A stretch of 55,556 nt of DNA from Eubacteriales bacterium (GTDB lineage Bacteria > Bacillota > Clostridia > Saccharofermentanales > UBA5734), in NCBI GenBank assembly GCA_028685755.1, contig JAQUDJ010000014.1:1-55556 (forward strand), given 5' to 3'. Below the pieces are notes generated by a model. It saw only the letters and a program-made list of their open reading frames with translations, was not told the origin of the DNA and made no database searches. Positions 43,277-51,601 of the stretch are shown one piece after another (the stretch's first letter is position 1; every line of letters begins with the position of its first letter). Position numbers and translations under genes: made by a program.

Positions 43277-44329
43277 ATGAGTGTTCATGTTAAGTCTTTT
43301 GGACAAACCAAGCACGGCGAAGCAGTTGATCTCATCACACTCGAAAGTCGCACGGGGATGAGCTGCAATTTAATGTCCTATGGCGCAACGATCCAATCCC
43401 TTTTGGTGCCTAGCACCACTGGTGAGCGGGTTGATGTTGTTTTAGGTTATGAAACACTAGCGGAATATGAAAAGCCGACGAATCCTTTTCATGGGGCAAC
43501 CGTCGGTCGTAATGCGAATCGAATTGCCAAGGCAAGGATTGAGCTTAATGGCAACGTATATCCGTTAGCCGCCACTGAAGGCCGCAACAACTTGCATAGT
43601 ATGCCTAATGGCCTTGATAAGGTGGTTTGGTCCTACGAAATTATCGACCCTGGTGATACACCTGTTGTCAAATTCCATTATGTCAGCCCCGATGGCGAGT
43701 CGGGATTCCCCGGTCGCATGCCTTGTGATGTGATCTATCAATTGACTGCTGATCACGCATTGTCGATCTCCTACAATGCCGTTTCTGATCACGATACAGT
43801 GATCAACCTGACTAACCACGCCTACTTCAATTTAAAAGGGGCAGGCAAGGGCACCATCCTCGATCACACCTTAGAAATTGCTGCGGACTTTTACACACCA
43901 ATTGATCAAGAACTTCTGCCGGACGGTCGACTTGAGCCGGTCATCGACACGCCGTTTGACTTTGATAAAGCGAAGCCTATGGGGCAAGCTATCACCGCGA
44001 CTGATCAACAGCTGACTTACGGTACGGGTTACGACCATAATTATGTGATTCGTGGTGCCAATGGCGAGCTTAGATTTTGCGCCCGAGCTGTTGAGCCCGT
44101 GTCAGGTCTGACAATGACTGTCGAAACCACATCACCTGGAGTGCAGATTTATACCGGCAATCACTTGAATGAAAGTGGTAAGGGTGGCTATTATGCTGCA
44201 AACGACGCCTTTTGCTTAGAAACCCAGTATTATCCGAATTCCTTGCTACACGCGCACTTCCCTTCTCCCATTTTTCCGGCTGGCGTCCATTTCCGCCATC
44301 AGACAGTCTATCGGTTTGGTCGATTTTAA
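43277..44329 (+). CDS. galM: Aldose 1-epimerase (mutarotase)
   Basis: A 350-residue beta-sandwich mutarotase that equilibrates alpha and beta anomers of aldoses. The catalytic residues can be seen: His in EGRNNLHSMPNG near residue 106, His in VINLTNHAYFNLKG near 180, and Glu in FCLETQYYPNSLLHA near 315. PTNPFHGATVGRNANRI near 74 is a further mark. It has AAAGGATG before ATG and lies 50 nt after araD in the same direction, so it may serve arabinose here and galactose in the Leloir pathway, which lacks its own galM. A terminator follows. Confidence 0.93.
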   Translation: MSVHVKSFGQTKHGEAVDLITLESRTGMSCNLMSYGATIQSLLVPSTTGERVDVVLGYETLAEYEKPTNPFHGATVGRNANRIAKARIELNGNVYPLAATEGRNNLHSMPNGLDKVVWSYEIIDPGDTPVVKFHYVSPDGESGFPGRMPCDVIYQLTADHALSISYNAVSDHDTVINLTNHAYFNLKGAGKGTILDHTLEIAADFYTPIDQELLPDGRLEPVIDTPFDFDKAKPMGQAITATDQQLTYGTGYDHNYVIRGANGELRFCARAVEPVSGLTMTVETTSPGVQIYTGNHLNESGKGGYYAANDAFCLETQYYPNSLLHAHFPSPIFPAGVHFRHQTVYRFGRF

Positions 44330-44387
44330 GCCTAGCGCTTAAAGATCTGACTCCTTCGATATAAGCCTTTTCTCCTCAAAACAAAAG

Positions 44388-44419
44388 ACCGCTCGAGCTG
44401 AAGTGCCAAGCGGTTTTTT
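44388..44419. terminator. Rho-independent terminator after galM
   Basis: ACCGCT (44388-44393) pairs with AGCGGT (44409-44414), followed by a run of six T on the plus strand. On the minus strand the stem is followed by CTTTTGTTTTG, so it can also end the convergent 3D-domain gene. Confidence 0.72.
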
Positions 44420-44465
44420 GTATGCGTCAATTTGCGGGTTTCAATTTGTTTGTGCTTATCGCTAA

Positions 44466-45074
44466 TTATTGAATGATTCGGACTCTGGTTGTGTGGCGTC
44501 CAATGGCAGGAAATTCATCAGCATGATCGACGTAAACATCAATGCGATTATTTTGGATCGCGCTGCCACAGTCTTCGGCAATACGATAACCAATTCCTTC
44601 TATATAGACCTTGGTGCCGAATGGAATAATGTCGGGATCAACTGCGATGGTTCGACCAGCTTCTACCTGTGTGCCGGTCTTGGTGATCCCGCGGCCGTCC
44701 ATGCCGCGTTCATTCTTGGTGTAATAGGAAATCTCAAATTCAAGCCATTCATAATCGGGTTTGATTTCCATCAGGTTCAGTGTTGGTTGTGATGCGTGAA
44801 CAGATTCATCTGCTCTTTTGTCATTTTGCCCGAAATCGAGTTCGGTGCTGATTTCATTGTCAAGTTCTTGGCCTTCACGGCTGAGCGTCGACTCGAAATC
44901 AAAGGTTGGGGCTTCAAAGGTCATCTGCAGGTCTTGTTGGTTAGCGGTATAAGTTAATTGAGCCATATTCGGTTGTGCGGTTTTTTTCGTAGCCTGATCA
45001 TATGCCGTGTTCATTCCCAATCCCTGGAGGGTTAAGGTGGCGGCAAGGACCAAAGCCGATACGATTCTATAAAT
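44466..45074 (-). CDS. Secreted 3D-domain protein
   Basis: About 200 residues. The C-terminal part is a 3D domain (named for three aspartates), as in the YabE/MltA-like cell-wall proteins: YYTKNERGMDGRGITKTGTQ, then TIAVDPDIIPFGTKVYIEG, then YRIAEDCGSAIQNNRIDVYV with the Asp residues. A low-complexity acidic linker lies before it. The start is uncertain. A TTG at 45053 lacks a ribosome binding site. An ATT at 45074 has GAGGT 9 nt upstream and gives a better signal peptide (YRIVSALVLAATLTLQG), and a stop lies in frame just before that. I used the ATT. A role in peptidoglycan turnover is inferred from the family. Confidence 0.78.
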   Translation of the reverse strand: MYRIVSALVLAATLTLQGLGMNTAYDQATKKTAQPNMAQLTYTANQQDLQMTFEAPTFDFESTLSREGQELDNEISTELDFGQNDKRADESVHASQPTLNLMEIKPDYEWLEFEISYYTKNERGMDGRGITKTGTQVEAGRTIAVDPDIIPFGTKVYIEGIGYRIAEDCGSAIQNNRIDVYVDHADEFPAIGRHTTRVRIIQ

Positions 45075-45206
45075 AAATTGTGTACCTCATTACTTTAATT
45101 TTCGCATCTTCTGTCATGTTAAACGTCAATAAAGAATGAACGTGGCAAGTTTACCGATAGTTTTGCGGTTTCGTCAACGTTTTTTCGACCTTTTCGATGA
45201 AATAAA

Positions 45207-45291
45207 CAAACATTTGTACGATTGATCAGCGCATTTTTTGAACATTGTCAACAAATTTGCCCTATAATAGCGAAATATAGCAAACATTTGT
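45207..45291. promoter_or_regulatory. zwf promoter between two identical palindromic sites
   Basis: The 310-base gap between the 3D-domain gene and zwf holds a TATAAT at 45263-45268 with TGAACA-like bases 18 bp upstream. CAAACATTTGT occurs at 45207-45217 and 45281-45291, exactly 74 bp apart, one on each side of the promoter. Each copy has ACAAA...TTTGT type symmetry. The rest of the gap is A/T-rich leader with no other feature that I can see. Confidence 0.5.
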
Positions 45292-45384
45292 TCCTTTATG
45301 AATCTAGCAATTTTCAACAAAATGTTACAATGTTACAGCTAGCGCTCACCGATTTATGCGAAGATGCTGGTACAGGAGGCTACT

Positions 45385-46911
45385 ATGGATATCAATACAA
45401 ACACCGTCCGCGTCAGTGAACCGACTATTATGGTCATCTTTGGCGGGACCGGGGACTTGACCCATCGCAAGTTAATTCCCGCCCTTTATAATTTGGCTTT
45501 TGACCAATTAATGCCCGAACATTTCGCAATCGTTGCAGTTGGTCGCCGAGCAAAATCTTCTGAAGAATACCGTGAGGAACTATACACCTCATTAAATAAA
45601 TATTCCCGCAATAAATTGGACGACGCCCAATGGTTGCGGATTCGTGACATTATTCACTACTACCAACTAGACTTCACCGAAACAGCTGGCTATGAACAAT
45701 TAGGTACTTACCTCGCTGAATTGGATGGTCTATATCACACGCAGGGTAATCGGATTTTCTATTTGGCAGTCGCGCCAGAGTATTTTGAAACAATTGTTGG
45801 CGGGTTAGGGGCGAGTGGCCAATCGGTTTGCCGCCGTGGCTCTGACGGCCATTGTGCTAATTGGCAGCGCCTTGTCATTGAAAAGCCTTTCGGCAAGGAT
45901 TTAAGCACCGCGAAGCATTTGAACGATGCTTTGCACACCGTTTTTGATGAGTCTGACATCTATCGTATCGATCATTACCTTGGTAAAGATATGATCCAAA
46001 ATATCATGGTACTGCGTTTTTGCAATGTGGTATTTGAATCGCTTTGGAGTAGCCAGTATATCGACAATATTCAGATATCCCTCAGTGAAAAACTCGGGGT
46101 TGGTTCACGAGGTGGTTATTACGATCATTCCGGGGCGATCCGCGACATGGTGCAGAATCATTTGTTGCAAATTTTGTCGCTTGTCGCGATGGAACCGCCT
46201 GTCAGCCTGAGTACCGATGCCATCCGCCAAGAAAAGCTCAAAGTCATCCAAGCCCTTGAGCCTTTCACAGCTGATACCTTGCGTGAAAATGTTGTCTTTG
46301 GGCAATATGGAGCCGGTGTAGTCGGTGCCGAGCAGGTCCCTGCTTATCGTGACGAATCTGGGGTCCCGGACAACTCCAATACCGAAACCTTCGTCGCAAT
46401 GCGCCTGTGCGTCAACAACTTCCGTTGGGCCGGCACACCGTTTTATATCCGCACAGGCAAACGATTACAGGAAAGTGCCGCCGAAATAGTCATTCAATTC
46501 AAATCGTTGCCCAATATTCTGTATTTTGCCGGTGAACAGGCGCGCCAGGAGCCCAATCTCCTAGTTATCCGCATTCAGCCTAATGTCGGTGTTTATTTTC
46601 AGCTCAATACCAAGGATTTCAGCACGCAGAAAGAAATCGTGCCGGTCAAGGTCGAGACGAGTCACTTAAGCCCGAATCAAGGCAACACCCCTGAGGCTTA
46701 TGAACGTTTGATTTATGACATCATGCGAGGCGATGCGACTTTGTTTGCCTGGTGGAACGAGGTCGAAGCGTCTTGGAAGTTTGCTGACCAAATCATCGCG
46801 TACCGCGAAAGTCAGCGGCAAAAATTCCCGAATTACATCGCGGGATCCGCCGGTCCAGTCAAAGCGATCGAACTTCTCGCACGAGAAAGCCGCGAGTGGT
46901 GGACAATTTAA
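45385..46911 (+). CDS. zwf: Glucose-6-phosphate 1-dehydrogenase
   Basis: A 508-residue NADP-dependent enzyme, the first step of the oxidative pentose phosphate pathway. Marks are VIFGGTGDLTHRKLIPALYN near residue 17 (NADP site), RLVIEKPFGKDL near 162, and the active-site RIDHYLGKDMIQNI near 193. A further stretch, FYIRTGKRLQESAAEIVIQF, lies near 353. The ATG at 45385 has AGGAGG upstream; an ATG seven codons earlier is not used. Normal length. The gene stands alone with its own promoter. Confidence 0.95.
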   Translation: MDINTNTVRVSEPTIMVIFGGTGDLTHRKLIPALYNLAFDQLMPEHFAIVAVGRRAKSSEEYREELYTSLNKYSRNKLDDAQWLRIRDIIHYYQLDFTETAGYEQLGTYLAELDGLYHTQGNRIFYLAVAPEYFETIVGGLGASGQSVCRRGSDGHCANWQRLVIEKPFGKDLSTAKHLNDALHTVFDESDIYRIDHYLGKDMIQNIMVLRFCNVVFESLWSSQYIDNIQISLSEKLGVGSRGGYYDHSGAIRDMVQNHLLQILSLVAMEPPVSLSTDAIRQEKLKVIQALEPFTADTLRENVVFGQYGAGVVGAEQVPAYRDESGVPDNSNTETFVAMRLCVNNFRWAGTPFYIRTGKRLQESAAEIVIQFKSLPNILYFAGEQARQEPNLLVIRIQPNVGVYFQLNTKDFSTQKEIVPVKVETSHLSPNQGNTPEAYERLIYDIMRGDATLFAWWNEVEASWKFADQIIAYRESQRQKFPNYIAGSAGPVKAIELLARESREWWTI

Positions 46912-46932
46912 GAAAAGCTGAGACTTTGACAA

Positions 46933-47607
46933 TCAGCCTTGGAAATCGCCGTTATAGCTTACGAGCACAACGTTGCGAATACCTGCTAAGGCTGCCACTT
47001 CGTTGACTAATTCAGTCGAGTTGTTTTTCAATCGGACCTCTACCGTTAGTTCAATGCCATTACCGGCTGTAACGCTTTTCGATTTGATGATCTGGCGGTT
47101 GGTGCGCGCATTGACCGCTGTCATCGCGCGGTTTTCAGCCTCGTCATCGATGCAGCTTAGGACCAAAATGTAGGGGACTTCATTCGGTTTGCGACTGATA
47201 AAAATCAGGAGAATGAGTCCAATAAATACAGAGCCAAAAATGGCGAGGGGGATCAAACCGGCACCAAGCACAATCCCGCCAGCGATCGCCCAAAACAAAA
47301 AGGCGATATCCATCGGTTCTTTGATCGCAGTTCGAAACCGGACGATCGATAAAGCACCGACCATACCTAAGGATAAAATAACGTTTGAGGTTACGGCAAG
47401 AATGACTAACGACGTGATCATGGTCAGTGCCATCAAGCTGACGCCAAAACTCTGCGAATACATTACGCCACGGTAGGTTTTACGATAAACCGTGAGAATG
47501 AAGGCGCCGAGTAGAAACGACAGACCGAGGGCAATGATCATGTCCACTGCTGAGAAGGTTGTGGCTTTTTCGAGAAAGCTGTTTTTGAAAATGTCCGAAA
47601 AATTCAT
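46933..47607 (-). CDS. DUF4956 membrane protein
   Basis: A 224-residue protein with three or four membrane segments in the first 135 residues: a MIIALGLSFLLGAFILTVYRK stretch near 24, LMALTMITSLVILAV near 57, and AIAGGIVLGAGLIPLAIFGSV near 110. The SMVGALSIVRFRTAIKEPMD-like segment (GMVGALSIVRFRTAIKEP near 82) is the DUF4956 hallmark. A cytosolic ferredoxin-like tail follows. These proteins occur next to VTC polyphosphate polymerases and may act with them; the function is unknown. AAGGAG precedes ATG, 11 nt after the VTC gene. Confidence 0.87.
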   Translation of the reverse strand: MNFSDIFKNSFLEKATTFSAVDMIIALGLSFLLGAFILTVYRKTYRGVMYSQSFGVSLMALTMITSLVILAVTSNVILSLGMVGALSIVRFRTAIKEPMDIAFLFWAIAGGIVLGAGLIPLAIFGSVFIGLILLIFISRKPNEVPYILVLSCIDDEAENRAMTAVNARTNRQIIKSKSVTAGNGIELTVEVRLKNNSTELVNEVAALAGIRNVVLVSYNGDFQG

Positions 47608-47618
47608 GGGTTTTCTCC

Positions 47619-48302
47619 TTAATAAAATATTCGACTAGCTGCATATTTAGACATAGCACCGACTTGGCGTTCACCAAGTTGGATAATATCGCGGACGATA
47701 TCGGGTAGATAAGCGTCGTATTTGACCTCGAGCACGGTCAATCCTTGCAAATCCGTCAAGACGAGCGGTTGGTTTTGATCAAAAAAAGCTAACGAATGCA
47801 AACCGGAGCGGATTTCACTATCAAGGGTGATCCGGACATTGCCTGGGCCATAGATAAATGCCTCACGTTGATATTCGACAATCGTTTTAGGGCGCAGGAG
47901 GTGGCCTTGCATCTTAGCTCCTAGATCCTGTAAAACAGGGCGTTGATCGGATAACAACCAATTTGTGTCACCAGCGATTATGCGCATTGTCTCTTCGCGG
48001 CTGACCCTAGTCGATTGTTTGCCACATAGATTACGTAATTTAATCTTTTTTTCGAGTCGAATCCATTCACAGTTGTCGCCATAGAAGCGCAATCTAAATT
48101 TTTCGCGTTCACTGAGACCGTCAATTTTTTCGTTCAAGGCGGCATCGCGGTAATTGTCAAAGTACAGGCTGCGTACGCGATATCGGCCATCTGGTCCGGC
48201 ATGGCTATCACGAGGAATCACTGCAGCTAAGCGACTGCTCAGTGCCATGACGTCTGCACGATTGATGAGGTGTTTGAGTTCATGGCGCCAGGGTGTTGCC
48301 AT
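47619..48302 (-). CDS. VTC-domain polyphosphate polymerase-like protein
   Basis: A 227-residue protein made of a single VTC (CYTH-like tunnel) domain, related to the catalytic domain of yeast Vtc4, which makes polyphosphate from ATP. Tunnel residues are visible in the order RHELKHLIN near residue 5, YRVRSLYFDNYRD near 41, REKFRLRFYGDN near 65, RLEKKIKLRN near 82, a STRVSREE segment near 97, EYQREAF near 142, RITLDSEIR near 156 and LEVKYDAYLP near 188. It lies between the DUF4405 and DUF4956 genes and has no membrane segment of its own. Activity is inferred from family and conserved basic residues. Confidence 0.87.
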   Translation of the reverse strand: MATPWRHELKHLINRADVMALSSRLAAVIPRDSHAGPDGRYRVRSLYFDNYRDAALNEKIDGLSEREKFRLRFYGDNCEWIRLEKKIKLRNLCGKQSTRVSREETMRIIAGDTNWLLSDQRPVLQDLGAKMQGHLLRPKTIVEYQREAFIYGPGNVRITLDSEIRSGLHSLAFFDQNQPLVLTDLQGLTVLEVKYDAYLPDIVRDIIQLGERQVGAMSKYAASRIFY

Positions 48303-48365
48303 CGTTGTGATCTTCCCTTCATGTCCGTTTGTGCTAAAAAAATTACTTGTGATGAAAAGCTGTGA

Positions 48366-49253
48366 TCAATTGGCTGCTTCTGGGTATTCGGAGTAGTACT
48401 GTGCGGTATATTGCTCGACCTGTGGATCACCTTTGCCACACCGCGGGGCGGACAGTAGGCAATGCTTGTGACAGGCTGTGCAAGTGAAGTTTGAAAGGTA
48501 TTGGGTTAATGTCGGGACTGCAGCAGCTGAATTGTCGACTATGGAAGATTCTGTGGTGGTCTGTGCTGAACTCGCCGGCAACGAGTCGATAACCGCTGTG
48601 CCCTGATCAATATCATCAAGGGTCGAATCTGTTGTGGCTTGCGAACTTGAGGTCGAATTATTAAGCATGGTCGAATTTTGAATGGCAAGATCTTGATCTT
48701 GTGTGGCAAGGAGCACCTCAATGGCCGATGTTTGGATCACTGAATAGGCGGCACCTAAGGCAAAAAGACCAAGGGTAGCGCGTACGACAACCGTGCGCAC
48801 AGGCTGGAGATGTGGGTCGCGAATGAGGGTGCGGATGACCCGTTTGATCCAATCGGCATGCAGCAAGACGTGGATGATGACAATCAGCAACGTGGCCCAA
48901 CTCGAAAAACTATGAATAGCGGTCCAGGCTGAGTAGTTGGCTGCAGCAAGCGGTGTGAAGAGGAATTGGGATATGAGTACGCCACTCAAGAGCGTCAAGG
49001 TCATACTGATCGCCATCATACTGTTGATCATAAAATTGATTCTGGCTTGCCAGCTGATTTTTGAAAAGAAGCCTTTTCCTACAGCGGCGATCCACTGTCG
49101 GTTGATCGCGAGATGCGCGACCAACGCGCCGCCGATGATGACACCAAGCCATTCGTGGGCAAATACACCACTGATTAGTGGCTGCATCAAAATGATCATC
49201 ACGGCCGCTAGGATGACATCAATAATTAATTTGCGTTTCATTTTGGGATTCAT
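48366..49253 (-). CDS. DUF4405-type membrane protein with Cys/His-rich tail
   Basis: A 295-residue protein. Residues 1-170 hold four or five membrane helices with conserved His residues (HEWLGVIIGGALVAHLAINRQW near 33, WTAIHSFSSWATLLIVIIHV near 112), a pattern typical of DUF4405/cytochrome-b-like quinone or heme membrane proteins. A Ser/Thr-rich linker (about 190-245) follows. The C-terminus has C-x2-C-H-x-H-C-x6-C at Cys258-Cys272, which includes a CxxCH. This tail could bind heme or a metal. The ribosome binding site GGAGG lies inside the stem of the upstream terminator. First gene of the operon with the VTC and DUF4956 genes. Confidence 0.82.
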   Translation of the reverse strand: MNPKMKRKLIIDVILAAVMIILMQPLISGVFAHEWLGVIIGGALVAHLAINRQWIAAVGKGFFSKISWQARINFMINSMMAISMTLTLLSGVLISQFLFTPLAAANYSAWTAIHSFSSWATLLIVIIHVLLHADWIKRVIRTLIRDPHLQPVRTVVVRATLGLFALGAAYSVIQTSAIEVLLATQDQDLAIQNSTMLNNSTSSSQATTDSTLDDIDQGTAVIDSLPASSAQTTTESSIVDNSAAAVPTLTQYLSNFTCTACHKHCLLSAPRCGKGDPQVEQYTAQYYSEYPEAAN

Positions 49254-49261
49254 ATTAAAAA

Positions 49262-49317
49262 ACCTCCGGTTGTTGGGCTCAAAGTCGTTTTGTACTCTGA
49301 GAATAACAACCGAAGGT
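49262..49317 (-). terminator. Terminator hairpin overlapping the DUF4405 ribosome binding site
   Basis: On the minus strand a 13-position stem (49305-49317 with 49262-49274, one mismatch) encloses a 30-base loop and is followed by TTTTTT, which fits a rho-independent terminator for the htrA/two-component operon. The 3' arm contains the GGAGG that serves the DUF4405 ATG at 49253, so transcripts reading through would hide that site in the stem. Confidence 0.75.
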
Positions 49318-49362
49318 GATGAATTTGTGAAGGTCGAGCGATAATCTATTGAATTCTAATAA

Positions 49363-50883
49363 TTATTTTCGAACGGGTAATTCGAACCAGAATGTCGCAC
49401 CATGACCAGGCAAGGAGTCAACACCATAACGAGCGTGATGCAATTCAAGAATTTGTTTGACGATTGAGAGGCCAAGACCCGTACCGACAACTGCGCGACG
49501 ATGAGACTTGTCAGATTTGTAATAGCGGTCCCAGATATGTTTGAGTTCTTCAGGCGCAATTCCTTCGCCACTATCAATCACCGCCATGCGAACCCACCCA
49601 TCGGTCACCGATTGGCGCACAAGCACACGGTGATCGGCGCCAGTATAGTGAACGGCATTTGTCAGCAAATTGTACATGACTTGCTCAATTCGCGCTGCAT
49701 CGCCACTAATCGTAACTTTTTCGGTGGCCTCAAAATCTACATGATAGCCTTCAGCTTCGGTCAATTTGCCGACGCGGTCAACAATATCACCAACTGCAGC
49801 TGTCAAATCATAGTCTGCTACTTTCAAATGTTGGGTCCCCGATTGGAGCTTGGATAAGTCTAAGATGTGATTGACCAAATTAGCCAGGCGATTTGATTCA
49901 TCAATGATCACTTGGACATTTTCTGGATTATTTTCGCCAGGTAAATCGCGCATAACTTCAGCATATCCACGAATCATCGTCAAAGGTGTCCGGAGATCGT
50001 GTGAAATATTCGCGATTAATTCCCGGCGCAAGGACTCGACGCGGCTGAGTTCGGTGGCTGTTTCGTTGAGCGTTTCGGCAAGTTCTTCAACTTCTTTGTA
50101 GCCAGACGCTTCAAAACGGACCTGATAGTCGCCAGCAGCCATTTCTTTCGAACGTTTGTTGATCCGGATTATTGGCCGTGATATCTGACGCGAGAGAACC
50201 CAGGCGAGAATCATCGAAAGTAGTGTCAAAATGACTGTGACATAAATGAGTTGGACCCGTAATGTCTGAACCGTCGCAGTCACTGGCGAGAGCATCGTGT
50301 TGATCAGAATGACTGCCGATGTGCCGTCCGATAGCACAACCTGGCGCGAGTAAATAATCGATTGCTTCAACCCATCTCCTGGCAGAGGGACTGCCCCGGC
50401 AAATTTTCGATCGTCGTACCGATCGTCATTAAATTCCGAGCGGTCATAAAGTTCGAGATATTCACCACCGGAAGCGACAGTTTTGTCATACAACTCATAA
50501 AGATCGTCGATCGCTAAATGATTGATTAGACTAGTCGGTCCGATTTCGAACGAAGCTAAATCGCCACCAGAAACGGTGAAAATCCGAATACTGAGGTCGC
50601 CCTGTTGAGCAATGCGTGTAATCAGTGTCTCGAGTTCATCGTGATTGATATTGGCGGCGATAACCGATGCGGTTCGCTTGATTTCGCTCGTCTTGATCCC
50701 GCGATAAAAACGGTCTAAGAAAACGGTTTGAAACATCCAGAGCAACCCAACGAGAACCAGCGAGAATGTTAAAAATGAAACGAAAAGTGACACACCAATT
50801 GTGGGACGCTTGGCTTTGGGTTTAACTTTCTGAAGCGATTTCTGTTTGGATTGAAAATCTGTCGTTGATTCAGTACTAATCAT
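49363..50883 (-). CDS. Membrane sensor histidine kinase
   Basis: A 506-residue kinase, two membrane segments (about 30-53 and 208-230) flanking an extracellular sensor of about 150 residues. A HAMP domain follows (SRQISRPIIRINKRSKEMAA near 233), then HisKA with the phospho-His in LIANISHDLRTPLTMIRGYA near 287, and an HATPase with NLLTNAVHY near 396, DSGEGIAPEELKHIWDRYY near 435, and GTGLGLSIVKQIL near 466. The ATG at 50883 has AAGGATC upstream; an earlier TTG in frame overlaps the regulator gene. It is paired with the response regulator 13 nt upstream and with htrA. Confidence 0.93.
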   Translation of the reverse strand: MISTESTTDFQSKQKSLQKVKPKAKRPTIGVSLFVSFLTFSLVLVGLLWMFQTVFLDRFYRGIKTSEIKRTASVIAANINHDELETLITRIAQQGDLSIRIFTVSGGDLASFEIGPTSLINHLAIDDLYELYDKTVASGGEYLELYDRSEFNDDRYDDRKFAGAVPLPGDGLKQSIIYSRQVVLSDGTSAVILINTMLSPVTATVQTLRVQLIYVTVILTLLSMILAWVLSRQISRPIIRINKRSKEMAAGDYQVRFEASGYKEVEELAETLNETATELSRVESLRRELIANISHDLRTPLTMIRGYAEVMRDLPGENNPENVQVIIDESNRLANLVNHILDLSKLQSGTQHLKVADYDLTAAVGDIVDRVGKLTEAEGYHVDFEATEKVTISGDAARIEQVMYNLLTNAVHYTGADHRVLVRQSVTDGWVRMAVIDSGEGIAPEELKHIWDRYYKSDKSHRRAVVGTGLGLSIVKQILELHHARYGVDSLPGHGATFWFELPVRK

Positions 50884-50896
50884 CACGTTGCGATCC

Positions 50897-51574
50897 TTAA
50901 GCTTCAAAGCGATAGCCTAAGCCACGCAACGTGACAATAAACTTGCGGTATTCGCCGAGACTGTTTCGCAAAAGTTTGATATGCGTGTCTAGTGTCCGGT
51001 CATCACCAAAAAAGTCGTATCCCCAAACTTCGGTGATCAATTTTTCACGTGTCAGTGCAATCCCCTTGTTGCGAACTAGATAAAATAATAATTCATATTC
51101 TTTCGGTGAGAGATCGAGCGTCACGCCATCAGCGGATACGACTCGGCCTGTAAAATCAATATGCAAGCCCTCGTATTGCAGCACATCGTGAGTCTTCTCG
51201 GTGGCAGCAGGTTTTTGGTTGCGACGGATCAGCACACCAATCCGCATCATGACTTCTTTCGGCGAAAAGGGCTTGACGACGTAGTCCTCAATGCCCAATT
51301 CAAAACCGTGAATTTTGTCATATTCTTCGCCCCGTGCCGAAAGCATGAGAACGGGGATTTTTTTAAATTTAAAAATCTCGCGGCAGGCCGAAAATCCATC
51401 GAGTTCGGGCATCATCACATCCATGATAATGGCGTCAAAATCTTCTTGTTTGCAAATCTGCACCGCAGCCATGCCGTCTTGTGCTTCGACGATCTCGTAG
51501 CCTTCAAATGCTGCATATTTTCTGAGCATTAGGCGAATTTTTTCTTCATCATCGACTAAAAGTAGACGGCTCAT
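50897..51574 (-). CDS. OmpR/PhoB-family response regulator
   Basis: A 225-residue regulator. The receiver domain has LLLVDDEEKIR at the N-terminus, phospho-acceptor Asp in DAIIMDVMMPELDG near residue 53, and KPFSPKEV near 104 with the conserved Lys. A winged-helix DNA-binding domain follows (LTLDLSPKEYELLFYLVRN-like start near 143, VWGYDFFGDDRTLDTHIKLL near 185 and a final GLGYRFEA). The ATG at 51574 has GGAGGTGACCTG upstream. It lies 27 nt after htrA and 13 nt before its kinase, forming a three-gene operon that probably responds to envelope stress. Confidence 0.95.
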   Translation of the reverse strand: MSRLLLVDDEEKIRLMLRKYAAFEGYEIVEAQDGMAAVQICKQEDFDAIIMDVMMPELDGFSACREIFKFKKIPVLMLSARGEEYDKIHGFELGIEDYVVKPFSPKEVMMRIGVLIRRNQKPAATEKTHDVLQYEGLHIDFTGRVVSADGVTLDLSPKEYELLFYLVRNKGIALTREKLITEVWGYDFFGDDRTLDTHIKLLRNSLGEYRKFIVTLRGLGYRFEA

Positions 51575-51601
51575 CAGGTCACCTCCGCGGCTTCTCAATT
51601 A

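Noticed and set aside
45222-45419. 65-residue frame ahead of zwf
   Set aside because: It runs through the zwf promoter and start in another frame and has no ribosome binding site.
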